This document shows positions 16,184-26,274 of a stretch of DNA of 64,000 nt, in pieces. Under the pieces are notes generated by a model. It saw only the letters and a program-made list of their open reading frames with translations. It did not search any database and was not told the origin of the DNA. Location of the stretch: NCBI GenBank assembly GCA_937989875.1, contig CALKBO010000060.1:1-64000 (forward strand), read 5' to 3'. Within the stretch, counting starts at the first letter, position 1. Each line of letters begins with the position of its first letter. The DNA is from an uncultured Collinsella sp. (GTDB taxonomy: Bacteria > Actinomycetota > Coriobacteriia > Coriobacteriales > Coriobacteriaceae). The translations under genes were made by a program, and so were the position numbers.

Positions 16184-18208
16184 ATGCGTCAATTTAAGAC
16201 CGAGAGCAAAAAACTGCTCGACCTCATGATCAACTCCATCTACACCAATAAGGAAATCTTCCTGCGCGAGCTTATCTCTAACGCGAGCGACGCCGTCGAC
16301 AAGCTCAACTTTAAGAGCCTGCAGGACCCGAGCGTCAAGATCGACCAGGGCGACCTGGCCATTCGCGTCTCCTTTGATAAAGACGCCCGCACCATTACCA
16401 TCTCGGATAACGGCATTGGCATGACCGCCGAGGAGCTGGAGCGCAATCTGGGCACCATCGCCCATTCCGGCTCCGAGGAGTTTAAGACCGAGAACGCCGA
16501 GCAGCAGGGCTCCGATGTCGACATCATCGGTCAGTTTGGCGTGGGCTTCTACTCGGCTTTTATGGTCGCCAGCCATGTGAAGGTCGTCAGCCGCGCCTAT
16601 GGCGAGGATGTCGCCCATGTGTGGGAATCCGACGGTCTTGAGGGCTACACCATCGAGGACGGCGAGCGCGCCGAGCACGGTACCGATGTCATCCTGACGC
16701 TGCGCGAGAACGAGAAGCTCGATGCCGACGGCGAGGCCGAGACCTACGATCGCTTCCTGACCGAGTGGGGTCTCAAGAGCCTGATTCAGCAGTACAGTAA
16801 CTATGTGCGCTACCCGATCCAGATGATGGTGTCCAAGAGCCGCCAGAAACCCAAGCCCGAGGACGCCGGCGACGATTACAAGCCCGAGTACGAGGACTAC
16901 CAGGAGCTCGAGACCGTCAATTCCATGACACCGATCTGGAAGAAGCGCAGCTCCGATGTCGAGCAGAAGGACTACGACGAGTTCTACAAGTCCACGTTCC
17001 ACGACTTTGACGATCCTGCGCGCACCATCAGCTTCCACGCCGAGGGCACGCTCGAGTATGACGCCCTGCTGTTTGTGCCGGGACGCGCGCCGTTCGATCT
17101 GTACAGCAAGGACTACGAGAAGGGTCTGGCGCTCTACAGCTCCAACGTCCTGATCATGGAGAAGTGCGACGACCTGCTGCCCGACTACTACAACTTTGTC
17201 CGCGGCGTCGTGGATTCCGCCGACGTGTCGCTCAACATCTCGCGCGAGACGCTGCAGCAGAACCGTCAGCTCAAGGCCATCGCCAAGCGTGTGGAAAAGA
17301 AGATTACCGCCGACCTTGAGGATATGCGTGACAACGACCGCGAGGCCTACGAGAAGTTCTTTGAGAACTTTGGCCGCGGTCTTAAGTACGGCATCTACTC
17401 GAGCTATGGCATGAAGGCCGATGAGCTCGCCGACCTGTTACTGTTCTGGTCTGCCAAGGAACAGAAGATGATTACCCTGGCCGAGTATGCCAAGGGCATG
17501 CCCGAGGATCAGAAGGCCATCTACTACGCCGCCGGTGACTCGCGCGAGCGCTTGGCCAAGATGCCCGTGGTAAAGGGCGTGCTCGACCGCGGCTATGACG
17601 TGCTGCTGCTGACGCAGGATGTGGATGAGTTCACGTTCCAGGCTATGCGTGAGTACGTTGCCGCCGATATGCCCAAGATCTACGAGGACGATGCCGCCCG
17701 CGAGGCTGCCGAGAAGGCCGTGGCCGATGGTGCCGAGCCCGAGGTTGAGGATCGTCACCTGGAGCTCAAGAACGTCGCAACCGGTGATCTTGACCTGGCG
17801 ACCGAGGACGAGAAAAAGGAGGCCGAGGACGCCACCAAGGAGAACGAGGACCTCTTTAACGCCATGAAGGAGGCACTCGGCGACAAGGTCGAGAAGGTTG
17901 CCGTCTCTGCGCGCCTGACCGATGCTCCCGCGTGCATCACCACCGAGGGCCCGCTTTCGCTCGAGATGGAGAAGGTGCTCCAGAAGGGTCCCGAGGGCGC
18001 GCCCGACGGTATGCCCAAGAGCCAGCGCGTGCTCGAGCTCAACGCCAAGCACCCGGTCTTTTCCAAGCTCGTCGCCGCTCAGAAGGCGGGCGACGCCGAC
18101 AAGATCAAGCAGTACTCCGGTTTGCTCTATGACCAGGCCCTGCTGGTCGAGGGCATTCTGCCCGAGGACCCCGTTGCCTTCGCAGCAGCTGTTTGCAACT
18201 TGATGTAG
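16184..18208 (+). CDS. htpG: Chaperone protein HtpG (Hsp90)
   Basis: The product is 674 aa, slightly longer than E. coli HtpG. The N-terminal GHKL ATPase shows ELISNASDAVDKL, DNGIGMT, LGTIAHSGSEEF and GQFGVGFYSAFMV. The middle domain has the catalytic-loop region around LNISRETLQQNRQLKAIAKR. A charged acidic insert (EDEKKEAEDATKENED) lies before the C-terminal dimerisation domain. HtpG is an ATP-dependent chaperone in the cytoplasm. It is a single-gene unit with GAAAGGA before the start. No CIRCE element is visible upstream. Confidence 0.96.
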   Translation: MRQFKTESKKLLDLMINSIYTNKEIFLRELISNASDAVDKLNFKSLQDPSVKIDQGDLAIRVSFDKDARTITISDNGIGMTAEELERNLGTIAHSGSEEFKTENAEQQGSDVDIIGQFGVGFYSAFMVASHVKVVSRAYGEDVAHVWESDGLEGYTIEDGERAEHGTDVILTLRENEKLDADGEAETYDRFLTEWGLKSLIQQYSNYVRYPIQMMVSKSRQKPKPEDAGDDYKPEYEDYQELETVNSMTPIWKKRSSDVEQKDYDEFYKSTFHDFDDPARTISFHAEGTLEYDALLFVPGRAPFDLYSKDYEKGLALYSSNVLIMEKCDDLLPDYYNFVRGVVDSADVSLNISRETLQQNRQLKAIAKRVEKKITADLEDMRDNDREAYEKFFENFGRGLKYGIYSSYGMKADELADLLLFWSAKEQKMITLAEYAKGMPEDQKAIYYAAGDSRERLAKMPVVKGVLDRGYDVLLLTQDVDEFTFQAMREYVAADMPKIYEDDAAREAAEKAVADGAEPEVEDRHLELKNVATGDLDLATEDEKKEAEDATKENEDLFNAMKEALGDKVEKVAVSARLTDAPACITTEGPLSLEMEKVLQKGPEGAPDGMPKSQRVLELNAKHPVFSKLVAAQKAGDADKIKQYSGLLYDQALLVEGILPEDPVAFAAAVCNLM

Positions 18209-18218
18209 TTAGGTATTT

Positions 18219-18287
18219 ACGCGGTTTTACCAAACCGCGTAACGGCTCGACGCTGCCCTCAGTTCCGCCGTTCTAACGAACGGCGGA
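18219..18287 (+). terminator. Two hairpins after htpG
   Basis: A perfect 9-bp hairpin (ACGCGGTTT 18219-18227 with 18232-18240) is followed by a 10-bp hairpin (18264-18273 with 18278-18287). Neither has a long T-run, so they may end transcription weakly or protect the 3' end. Confidence 0.5.
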
Positions 18288-18301
18288 CCAGTCGACGCTG
18301 C

Positions 18302-18401
18302 GCGGGCGCCAGAGCGACAACTTGTCATTCAAAGAGGACGGCATGACCAGAAGGTCTATGCCGTCCTCTTTTCATGCCAATTTGTTCGCTCTGGCGCCCG
18401 C
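18302..18401. repeat. Nested hairpin element, 100 bp
   Basis: An outer 16-bp stem (18302-18317 with 18386-18401) and an inner stem (18332-18344 with 18358-18370, 13 bp perfect) are separated by internal loops of 14 and 15 nt. The inner stem is flanked by A and T runs, so it could terminate transcription in both directions. The architecture is like the elements at 32246 and 35182, but the loop sequences differ. Confidence 0.8.
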
Positions 18402-18443
18402 TCGCTGGCATTGCCAAAACATCGACGTTGCCGTGGTCCTAAG

Positions 18444-18499
18444 TAGTCATTGGGGACGTTTTTGTTTGACTAGTCGTTTAAGAACGTCCCCGATGACTA
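18444..18499. repeat. 17-bp inverted repeat
   Basis: The arms 18444-18460 and 18483-18499 are complementary apart from one G-T position, and contain GGGGACGTT/AACGTCCCC. The centre holds a further TGACTAGTC-like stretch. It lies 150 bp before the first YhgE/Pip gene. The rest of 18500-18648 holds only AT-richer leader sequence with no recognisable gene. Confidence 0.75.
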
Positions 18500-18648
18500 T
18501 TTGAATTGCTAATTTGTGCGGGTTGTGGTTTTGTGACCTGCTGAAATTTAGGATACTGTACATCTGTACGTTAACTCATCTTCGTAGTATATTGCTACTC
18601 GCAAAACTCAACACCATTGTGCTTTGAGACGTTAAAGCGCCTACTACA

Positions 18649-21465
18649 ATGGTTGTCGATAGTACGATTCGATTTAACGACAGGATGGATGGTCCAAGCG
18701 TGAGTCTCGGCAGCAAACTATCCAATGCAAAGGTGTCCTTTGCGATATTTAAGCGCGACATTAAGCGACTGCTTGTGAACCCCGTCGCCCTGGTGGTTAC
18801 CCTAGGCGTGTGCGTTATTCCCTCGCTGTATGCCTGGTATAACATCGTGGCAAACTGGGATCCGTATGGAAACACCCAAGGCATCAAGATTGCTATCGCC
18901 AACAACGATCGAGGCACCCAAAACGACTTGGTGGGTGAGCTCAACGCTGGCGACAAAGTGGTCGACCAGCTCAAGGAGAATCATCAGTTGGGCTGGACGT
19001 TCGTCGACTCGACGGCCGATGCCAAGGAGGGCGTCGAGAGCGGCGAGTACTATGCCGCTATCGTGATTCCCAAGAACTTCTCGGATAACCTGGTTTCGAT
19101 GCTCGACGGCAACTACCATCAGCCCAAGCTCACGTACTACGTCAATGAGAAGAAGAGCGCCATTGCGCCCAAGGTTACCGATACCGGTGCAAACACCATC
19201 GAGGAGCAGATCAACTCGGAATTTGTCTCTACGGTAGGCAAGACTGTTGCCGGTATCGCCAAGGATGCCGGTGTCGATTTAAAGGACAAGGCAACCCAGA
19301 CTCAGGACTCGCTGGCAAGTTCGGTGTCCGAGGCGTCCGACACCTTGGGCGAGGTGCGCGATTCGATTGGCGATATGAATGCCGCCATCGATAAGACGAG
19401 TGGCGCCATCGCCTCGGCCGATGCGGCACTTGCCGGCCTGCAGGGTCAGGCGCCGTCACTGACGCAGGCGATCTCTCAGGGTAACGACCTGCTGGGCGAA
19501 GCTCGCACCACGGCGGGTAACTCTATCGCCTCGCTCTCCAAGGCGCTCTCGGAAGGCAGCCTTGCGCTTACCAAGACGTCGGCCTCCGCGAACGCTGCCA
19601 TCGGCAAGCTGACGGGCACGGTCACATCTACGACCACCCGTATCGACAACTCGCTCGAGTCTCTCCAAGCGACAATCGACCACAATAAGGCCGTTATCGG
19701 GCACTTAGAGATTCTCGCCAATGACACGTCGACAGGTTCCGAGGAAATTGACGCGCGCATTGTATCGACCATCGATTTGCTTCGAGAGCAGAATGAAAAG
19801 CTTCAGAGCATCAAGGACGGTCTGTCTGCGCAGTCGAGCGCCATGGCGAATGACGCCGCGGCTGTCTCGGGTGCCAGCGAAGCTATCAATAACGCAATTC
19901 AGACCGGTGCGACCAACCTTGGCCAGGCCCAGACGGACCTGGGTCAAAACGCGCTGCCGAAGGCCTCGAGCGCGCTTGATTCCTTTGCCGCCGTCTCGGG
20001 TGATTTGACGGGTATCGTATCTGGCCTCACGCCCACGATTGCAAGCGCGCGCGGTACGCTTTCGCAGCTTAACGCTACGCTCGGCCAGGCCAAGACCACG
20101 CTGTCCCAGACCGATTCCTCGCTTGCCAAGGTCCAGGACAAGCTTGCGACCGCAGCCAATGACATCGCGGCGCTGCAGACCTCTGAGTCTATGGGCGAGC
20201 TCGCCGACCTTATGGGCGTCGATGTCAATGACGTGGCAGATTTCATGGCCTCTCCGGTCGAGCTGACGTCCAAGTCGATCTATCCGGTCAAGAGCTTTGG
20301 CTCGGGCATCGCTCCCTTCTACACCAATCTGGCGCTTTGGGTGGGCGGCTATGTGCTCATCGCCATCTACAAGCTCGAGGTCGACCGTGAAGGTGTTGGC
20401 AGCTTTACGGCGCGCCAAGGCTACTTTGGCCGCTGGTTGCTCATGGTGATCCTGGGCGCGTTGCAGGCCATCATCGTTACGGTGGGTGATCTGGTCATTG
20501 GCGTACAGTGCGTCAACCCGCTGCTGTTCGTGCTGGGCGGCATCGCCATCTCGTTTACGTACGTCAACATCATTTACGCGCTGTCCACTACGTTTAAGCA
20601 CATCGGCAAGGCAATCGGCGTCATTCTGGTTATCGTGCAGATCCCGGGTTCGTCGGGCATGTACCCCATCGAGATGATGCCTGGCTTCTTCCAGTGGCTG
20701 CACCCGCTGCTGCCCTTTACCTACGGCATCAATCTGCTGCGCGAGACGGTCGGCGGCATGTACTCGTTTAACTACCTGTTTAACCTGTGCATTCTGGGCG
20801 TGTTCTTGATCGTGGCGCTCTTTATCGGCCTGCAGCTGCGTCCGCTGCTGCTCAACCTTAACCTGCTCTTTGATAAACAGCTCTCCACGACCGGTATGAT
20901 GATTTGCGAGTCCAACGACCTGCCGCGCCAGCGCTACTCGCTGCGCACGGCCATGCGCGTCATGCTCGATTCCGATTCGTACCGTCGCGAACTGCTCGAT
21001 CATGCGGTCGCCTTTGAACATCGCTACCCGTACTACATCAAGGGCGGTTTTGCCGCCGTGGTGGGCGTTCAGGTCCTGCTCTTTGTCCTGTCGACGGTTC
21101 TCGATATCGACAATAACGGCAAGATCATCCTGCTTGTCATTTGGATCATCTCGGTTATTGCCATCTGCGGCTGGCTGATCAATATCGAATATATCCGAGC
21201 GAGCCTCAATACCCAGATGCGCATCTCGGCGCTTTCGGATGAGGACCTGCGTCGCGAGATGCGCGAACACACGGCCGCCATTCCTGCCGCCCGCCACATG
21301 TTTGGCCTCAACGCCAGCGAGCGTGGTGCCAAGGGCGGCGATCAGTCCACGGGCCGCTTGCCGTATATCGGCTCGCACCATAAATCTCAGGGCAGCGACA
21401 GCACAGCCACAAATGATGGAGATACCACCGCGCTTGGCAAGCACTCCAAAGGAGGTGAGGCATAA
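18649..21465 (+). CDS. YhgE/Pip-family membrane protein with C-terminal extension
   Basis: The product is 938 aa. An N-terminal helix (about 45-70, VVTLGVCVIPSLYAWYNI) is followed by the family signature NWDPYGN, a long extracellular alpha-helical region (about 170-540) and six hydrophobic segments of ABC-2 type. Beyond these, residues about 740-938 carry two further helices and a soluble tail absent from the next gene's product. Relatives include the phage-infection protein Pip and type VII secretion component YueB. The start is uncertain: 18649 lacks a clear site, while 18685 follows ACAGG. It is translated just ahead of its paralogue. Confidence 0.88.
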   Translation: MVVDSTIRFNDRMDGPSVSLGSKLSNAKVSFAIFKRDIKRLLVNPVALVVTLGVCVIPSLYAWYNIVANWDPYGNTQGIKIAIANNDRGTQNDLVGELNAGDKVVDQLKENHQLGWTFVDSTADAKEGVESGEYYAAIVIPKNFSDNLVSMLDGNYHQPKLTYYVNEKKSAIAPKVTDTGANTIEEQINSEFVSTVGKTVAGIAKDAGVDLKDKATQTQDSLASSVSEASDTLGEVRDSIGDMNAAIDKTSGAIASADAALAGLQGQAPSLTQAISQGNDLLGEARTTAGNSIASLSKALSEGSLALTKTSASANAAIGKLTGTVTSTTTRIDNSLESLQATIDHNKAVIGHLEILANDTSTGSEEIDARIVSTIDLLREQNEKLQSIKDGLSAQSSAMANDAAAVSGASEAINNAIQTGATNLGQAQTDLGQNALPKASSALDSFAAVSGDLTGIVSGLTPTIASARGTLSQLNATLGQAKTTLSQTDSSLAKVQDKLATAANDIAALQTSESMGELADLMGVDVNDVADFMASPVELTSKSIYPVKSFGSGIAPFYTNLALWVGGYVLIAIYKLEVDREGVGSFTARQGYFGRWLLMVILGALQAIIVTVGDLVIGVQCVNPLLFVLGGIAISFTYVNIIYALSTTFKHIGKAIGVILVIVQIPGSSGMYPIEMMPGFFQWLHPLLPFTYGINLLRETVGGMYSFNYLFNLCILGVFLIVALFIGLQLRPLLLNLNLLFDKQLSTTGMMICESNDLPRQRYSLRTAMRVMLDSDSYRRELLDHAVAFEHRYPYYIKGGFAAVVGVQVLLFVLSTVLDIDNNGKIILLVIWIISVIAICGWLINIEYIRASLNTQMRISALSDEDLRREMREHTAAIPAARHMFGLNASERGAKGGDQSTGRLPYIGSHHKSQGSDSTATNDGDTTALGKHSKGGEA

Positions 21466-23655
21466 ATGAAGAACATCCTGCATCTGTTTAAGCGCGATGT
21501 CCAAAACGTGTCTCGCTCCGTGATCGGCTTGGTTGTCGTGATGGGCCTCATTATCGTACCGTGTCTGTACGCGTGGTTTAACATCGCCGGCAGCTGGGAT
21601 CCGTACGGCAACACCGGCAATCTTAAGATCGCCGTGGTCAACACCGATGAGGGTTACGAGAGCGATTTGATCCCCGTCGAGGTTAACGTGGGCGAAAACG
21701 TGACCGCCACCCTACGCGGCAACGAGAGCTTCGATTGGGTTGTGCTCAACAATCGCGAAAAGGCTATCGAGGGCGTTAAGTCGGGCGCTTACTATGCGGC
21801 CGTCGTAATCCCCAAGAGCTTTAGCTCCGACATGATGACGCTTTTCTCGACCGACGTGAAACACGCCGATATCGAGTTTTACGAGAACCAGAAGGCCAAC
21901 GCCATTGCGCAGATCGTGACCGAGAAGGGTTCGAGTGCCGTTCAGAGCCAGGTTAACGAAACTTTTACCGAGACCATTACGAGCATCGGTCTTAAGACGG
22001 TGTCCAGCCTGCTCGATTACATGAGCACCGACCAGGTCAGCAACTTTATCGCCAACCTGTCCTCGACGCTTGGCGATTCGATTGAGGACCTGCGAGACGT
22101 TCAGGCAAATGCTTCGTCGCTGGCGGGCATTTTGAGCTCCACGTCCGATTCGCTGACGTCGGCGAGCGGCATGCTCAAGCAGACGGGCACGGTCGATGAG
22201 TCAACGAAGCAGCTGATGGAGCATGTCAAGAGCGGTATTAGCGATTCCAAGGAAGCGCTGAAGGACGCCAACGACGCCATCAATGCCGCGATTGACGGAA
22301 GCACGGGCTCGTTTGACAACGTGTCCGCCGAGCTTGCGAAGGCATTTGATGCCGCGAATCAACATGTCGACCTTACAGTGTCCCAGCTCAACGATGCCGC
22401 GGCGGCGCTCAACACGCGTGCCGACGATATCGACGCCACGGCCGACCAGCTCCGCAGCTTTGCCGATCAGGTGACTGACGAAAAACTCCAGGACAGCCTC
22501 AAGTCAGTGGCAACATCGCTGAGCAGGATTGCTGTGGAGTATCGCAACAACGCCAAGGATCTGGCGGCCACCGCGAAGTCTCTCTCCGATAGCATGGCCG
22601 AGGTCAACAACTCGCGTGCCGAGGTCGATCAGGCCATCGCCGATGCCAAGGCCGGCATCGCGGGCGCCAAATCCGATTACGATTCCACGTTCTCGGTTAA
22701 GGCCAAGGAGCTCAAGAAGACGGTTTCGGGCATTCTGGACTCGCTTGATGGCATCTCGGGCGACCTGGATAGCGCCGTAGGCGGCCTGACCGACGCGTCC
22801 GGTTCGCTGGCAAAGGGCCTCTCCAAGGCTGCAAAGCTGGTCAACAAGGCTTCTGATCAGCTGGGCGAGGCGTCGGACAAGATCAGCGCGTTTAAGGACG
22901 AGCTCGACGGCGCCTTGATGTCGGATGACCTCGCTACGATCAAGACGATGATCGGCAATGATCCCGAGGGTCTGGCCGTGTCGCTTTCCGGCCCCGTCGC
23001 GCTCGATCGCAAGCCGGTCTATCCGATCCGCAACTACGGTTCGGCCATGGCACCGTTCTACACGATTCTGTCGCTCTGGGTGGGCTCGATTGTGCTGGCG
23101 GCCATGATGAAGGTCTCGGTTGACGATGAGCTTATCAATGAGCTGATCCCCGTGCGCCTGCACGAGATCTACCTGGGCCGATACCTGTTCTTTGGTGGTC
23201 TGGCCCTGCTGCAGGCAACGCTCGTGTGCGCGGGCGACATCCTGTTCTTTGGCATCCAGTGCGACGACCCGCTGCAGTTTGTGCTGGCGGGCTGGGTCGC
23301 GAGCCTCGTGTTCTCTAATATCGTCTACACGCTTACGGTTTCGTTTGGCGATATCGGCAAGGCGCTCGCCGTCGTGCTGCTGGTCATGCAGGTCGGCGGT
23401 TCGGGCGGCACGTTCCCCATCGAGATGACCGGCCCCGTGTTCCAGGCGATCTATCCGTTCCTGCCGTTTACTCACGGCATCAACGCCATGCACGCCGCTA
23501 TGGCCGGTGCCTACCATATGGAGTATTGGATTGAGCTAGGCATTTTGGCGAGCTATCTGATTCCGTCGCTGGCCCTGGGCGTCGTCTTCCGCCGCCCGGT
23601 CATCAAAGCCAACGACTGGATCATCGAAAAACTGGAGTCAACCAAATTGATTTAG
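21466..23655 (+). CDS. YhgE/Pip-family membrane protein
   Basis: The product is 729 aa with the same plan as the upstream paralogue: N-terminal helix, GSWDPYGN signature (about residue 43), a coiled extracellular part (about 150-500) and six C-terminal membrane segments. It starts on the base after the upstream stop codon with GGAGGTGAGG as its site, so the two proteins are made together and may form a heteromer. Export or surface-receptor roles are known for relatives; the role here is unknown. No ESX/WXG100 gene is in the window. Confidence 0.9.
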   Translation: MKNILHLFKRDVQNVSRSVIGLVVVMGLIIVPCLYAWFNIAGSWDPYGNTGNLKIAVVNTDEGYESDLIPVEVNVGENVTATLRGNESFDWVVLNNREKAIEGVKSGAYYAAVVIPKSFSSDMMTLFSTDVKHADIEFYENQKANAIAQIVTEKGSSAVQSQVNETFTETITSIGLKTVSSLLDYMSTDQVSNFIANLSSTLGDSIEDLRDVQANASSLAGILSSTSDSLTSASGMLKQTGTVDESTKQLMEHVKSGISDSKEALKDANDAINAAIDGSTGSFDNVSAELAKAFDAANQHVDLTVSQLNDAAAALNTRADDIDATADQLRSFADQVTDEKLQDSLKSVATSLSRIAVEYRNNAKDLAATAKSLSDSMAEVNNSRAEVDQAIADAKAGIAGAKSDYDSTFSVKAKELKKTVSGILDSLDGISGDLDSAVGGLTDASGSLAKGLSKAAKLVNKASDQLGEASDKISAFKDELDGALMSDDLATIKTMIGNDPEGLAVSLSGPVALDRKPVYPIRNYGSAMAPFYTILSLWVGSIVLAAMMKVSVDDELINELIPVRLHEIYLGRYLFFGGLALLQATLVCAGDILFFGIQCDDPLQFVLAGWVASLVFSNIVYTLTVSFGDIGKALAVVLLVMQVGGSGGTFPIEMTGPVFQAIYPFLPFTHGINAMHAAMAGAYHMEYWIELGILASYLIPSLALGVVFRRPVIKANDWIIEKLESTKLI

Positions 23656-23718
23656 TTCAGCAACGTAAACGCCGTCGGAACATCGAGATCTTCCAACCCG
23701 ATGCTTTAGCGTAGTGAA

Positions 23719-23748
23719 TTGCACGGGCTGCTTGGTTGTTGCTACAGT
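23719..23748 (+). promoter_or_regulatory. Possible promoter of the EamA gene
   Basis: TTGCAC (23719-23724) and TACAGT (23743-23748) are 18 bp apart and lie about 110 bp upstream of the start codon. Confidence 0.45.
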
Positions 23749-23856
23749 AGCGGGGCGTGCCGGGGGTCCGGTGCGCCCTGCTTTTATTTGACCATGAGGC
23801 GGCACGCAGCCATGCGCGTGCGGACACCACGCCCAGATTGAGCGCGAGGATGCCCT

Positions 23857-24840
23857 ATGGCCCAGCATGCCACTGACAATATCGAAATGATGCCCGATAG
23901 CCCTGTTGCTCGCGAGGACCTGGGCGCGGGCGGCACCTCCCGCGGCGCCGGCGCTCGCTCGCCGCTGTTCTGGAAAGTCCTGCTGCTTTCGGTGGCAGTC
24001 GTCTGGGGCTACTCCTTTACGACCATGAAGGACGCGCTCGACACCATTCCGGTGTTCGAACTGCTCTACGTGCGCTTTCTGCCTGCGGCGTTGGTCATGT
24101 TTTTCATCTTCCACAAGCGCATCATCGCGCACCTCAACGCCCGCAACCTTATCGTCGGACTTGGCATGGGCGCACTTATGTGGGCCGCCTACGCCCTGCA
24201 GACAGTCGGTCTGGCGCACACCACGGCGGGCAAGAATGCTTTTTTGACGGGCACGTATTGCATCGTTGTGCCGTTCGCGAGCTATTTTCTGAGCGGCGAA
24301 AAACTCACCCGCTATAACCTGGGCGCGGCGCTGCTGTGCTTGGCGGGCATTGGCTTGGTGGCGCTCGATAGCGTTGAATTCAACATCGGTGATGTCATTA
24401 CGCTGGCGGGTGCGGTCTTTTTCGCCATCCAGATGGCGGTGACTGCCAAGTACGGTCGCAAAATGGACATCAACGTCATCACGTTTTGGATGTTTGTGGG
24501 CAACGGCGTGCTGAGCCTGGCAACGTCGCTGCTATTCGAGACCCAAGCGCCTCTGTCCGTGTGGACGCCGAGCTTTATCAGCGCGATGGCGTTTCTCTCG
24601 GTTGGTTGCACATGCGCGGCTCTGCTCATCCAAAACGTCGGCTTGGCGCATGTCTCGGCCTCGACGGGCTCACTGCTCCTTTCGATGGAGTCGCCTTCGG
24701 GCGTGCTGTTCTCGGTGCTGCTGATGGGGGAGGCGCTCACCTCGCGCCTGCTCGCCGGCTTCGCGCTCATCTTTCTTTCGATTATCTTGAGCGAGACGCA
24801 TTTCGATTTCTTGCGCCGAAAATCACACCCGCAATTGTAA
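23857..24840 (+). CDS. EamA-family (DMT) transporter
   Basis: The product is 327 aa with about ten hydrophobic segments in two EamA repeats (about 40-170 and 180-315). The first 35 residues are polar. Motifs such as VWGYSFTTMKDAL and the terminal LAGFALIFLSIILSE fit the drug/metabolite family. The substrate cannot be told. It is monocistronic, ending at a terminator 13 bp downstream. Confidence 0.88.
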   Translation: MAQHATDNIEMMPDSPVAREDLGAGGTSRGAGARSPLFWKVLLLSVAVVWGYSFTTMKDALDTIPVFELLYVRFLPAALVMFFIFHKRIIAHLNARNLIVGLGMGALMWAAYALQTVGLAHTTAGKNAFLTGTYCIVVPFASYFLSGEKLTRYNLGAALLCLAGIGLVALDSVEFNIGDVITLAGAVFFAIQMAVTAKYGRKMDINVITFWMFVGNGVLSLATSLLFETQAPLSVWTPSFISAMAFLSVGCTCAALLIQNVGLAHVSASTGSLLLSMESPSGVLFSVLLMGEALTSRLLAGFALIFLSIILSETHFDFLRRKSHPQL

Positions 24841-24852
24841 ACAACTTGTTGC

Positions 24853-24877
24853 GCCGTCCTCCCAGGGCGGCATTTTT
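24853..24877 (+). terminator. Terminator of the EamA gene
   Basis: GCCGTCC (24853-24859) pairs with GGGCGGC (24865-24871), with one G-T pair, followed by ATTTTTA. Confidence 0.75.
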
Positions 24878-24955
24878 ATGTCATGCCCTTACAGTTGTAC
24901 CTTGCACTTTACGCTATCAAAGTGCGTGCTGCAAAAACGTTACTGGAGGGCTTCT

Positions 24956-26248
24956 ATGGCATCAGCTCTGTCCGATTTTCAACCGCAACCAGCGCCCCAG
25001 GCCACCGCGGCGGCGCAGGCCGCTATCGGTGACGGTCTTGTCGCAGAAGCTCAGGCTTTTGCAGACGAGCTCGCTGCATGGCGACACGATCTACACCAGA
25101 TGCCCGAGCTGGGTAACAATCTTCCGCAGACGTCTGCCTATATCCAGGCACGTCTGGACGAGATGGACATCCCCCATACCACGCTAGTCGACGGTTCCTG
25201 CGTCGTTGGCCTGATCGGTGCCGGTGCGGCCGCTCAGGGCAATGGCACGTGCAAGGACGAGCAGGCCGGAACGGTCGTCATGCTCCGAGGCGATATGGAT
25301 GCCCTGCCCGTTGTCGAGGAATCCGGCGAGCCCTTTGCATCCACCAATGGCTGCATGCATGCTTGCGGTCACGATATGCACGCGACGGCCCTGCTTGGTG
25401 CGGCGCGCCTGCTCAAGGCCCGCGAGGCCGAGCTTGTGGAGGCCAACGCTACCGTCAAGTTGCTGTTCCAGCCGGGCGAGGAGACCTTTGAGGGAGCACG
25501 CGCTGCCATCGCCGACGGCTTGCTCGAGAACCCGCGCCCTCAGGCGGCCTTTGCTATGCATGTCAACAGCCAGTCGCCGCTTGGCCTGGTGCTCTACGGC
25601 AGCCCGGCGCTCTCGGGTGTGTACGGTTTCCGCATCACGCTCCAGGGCAAGGGCGGCCACGGTTCCAGCCCCGAGATCTGCATCGACCCCATCACGGCCG
25701 GCGTCCACGTGCACCTGGCGCTCCAGGAGCTTATCTCCCGCGAGGTGCCGGCGGCCAAGGAAGTCGCACTTACCGTTGGTAAGTTCGCCGGCGGCTTGGC
25801 GGCCAACGTCATCCCCGACACCTGCGTGCTCGAGGGAACGCTGCGCGGCTTTGATGTTGAGCTCATGGCTCACCTAAAGACCCGCATCGCGGAGGTCGTT
25901 AACGGCGTTGCTACGACCTATCGTACGCCGGCGACCATCGAGACGCTTTCGGATGTTCCGCCGCTTGTACTCGACAGCGATATGACTCAGGCGTCGCTTG
26001 GCTACGTGGGCGCAGTGCTGCCCAAGACGGCTTTCTTGCCGCTTTTCCATGCCATGGCGAGTGAGGACTTCGCGCTTATCTCGAGCAAGATCCCAAGTGC
26101 GTACTTTACCGTGGGCGCGGCCGTAACCGACACGGACGAACACTTTGCCCAGCACCATCCCAAGGCACGTTTTAACGATGCCGAGCTGCCGCTCGGTGCC
26201 GCGGCCTATACCGCCGTCGCTTTGGGCTATATCGCCGACCACCGGTAG
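24956..26248 (+). CDS. M20-family amidohydrolase
   Basis: The product is 430 aa. It carries the family landmarks WRHDLHQMPELG, RGDMDALPV, the metal-binding CMHACGHDMHAT, FQPGEETFEGA and the lid-domain glycines in GKGGHGSSPE. Members hydrolyse N-acyl amino acids, hippurate or related amides with two metal ions. The substrate is unknown. The start at 24956 follows GGAGGG; upstream in-frame codons have no site. An MFS carrier follows 122 bp downstream and might move substrate or product. Confidence 0.92.
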   Translation: MASALSDFQPQPAPQATAAAQAAIGDGLVAEAQAFADELAAWRHDLHQMPELGNNLPQTSAYIQARLDEMDIPHTTLVDGSCVVGLIGAGAAAQGNGTCKDEQAGTVVMLRGDMDALPVVEESGEPFASTNGCMHACGHDMHATALLGAARLLKAREAELVEANATVKLLFQPGEETFEGARAAIADGLLENPRPQAAFAMHVNSQSPLGLVLYGSPALSGVYGFRITLQGKGGHGSSPEICIDPITAGVHVHLALQELISREVPAAKEVALTVGKFAGGLAANVIPDTCVLEGTLRGFDVELMAHLKTRIAEVVNGVATTYRTPATIETLSDVPPLVLDSDMTQASLGYVGAVLPKTAFLPLFHAMASEDFALISSKIPSAYFTVGAAVTDTDEHFAQHHPKARFNDAELPLGAAAYTAVALGYIADHR

Positions 26249-26274
26249 CACCCAACCTTGCCTTTCAAGCCTGC

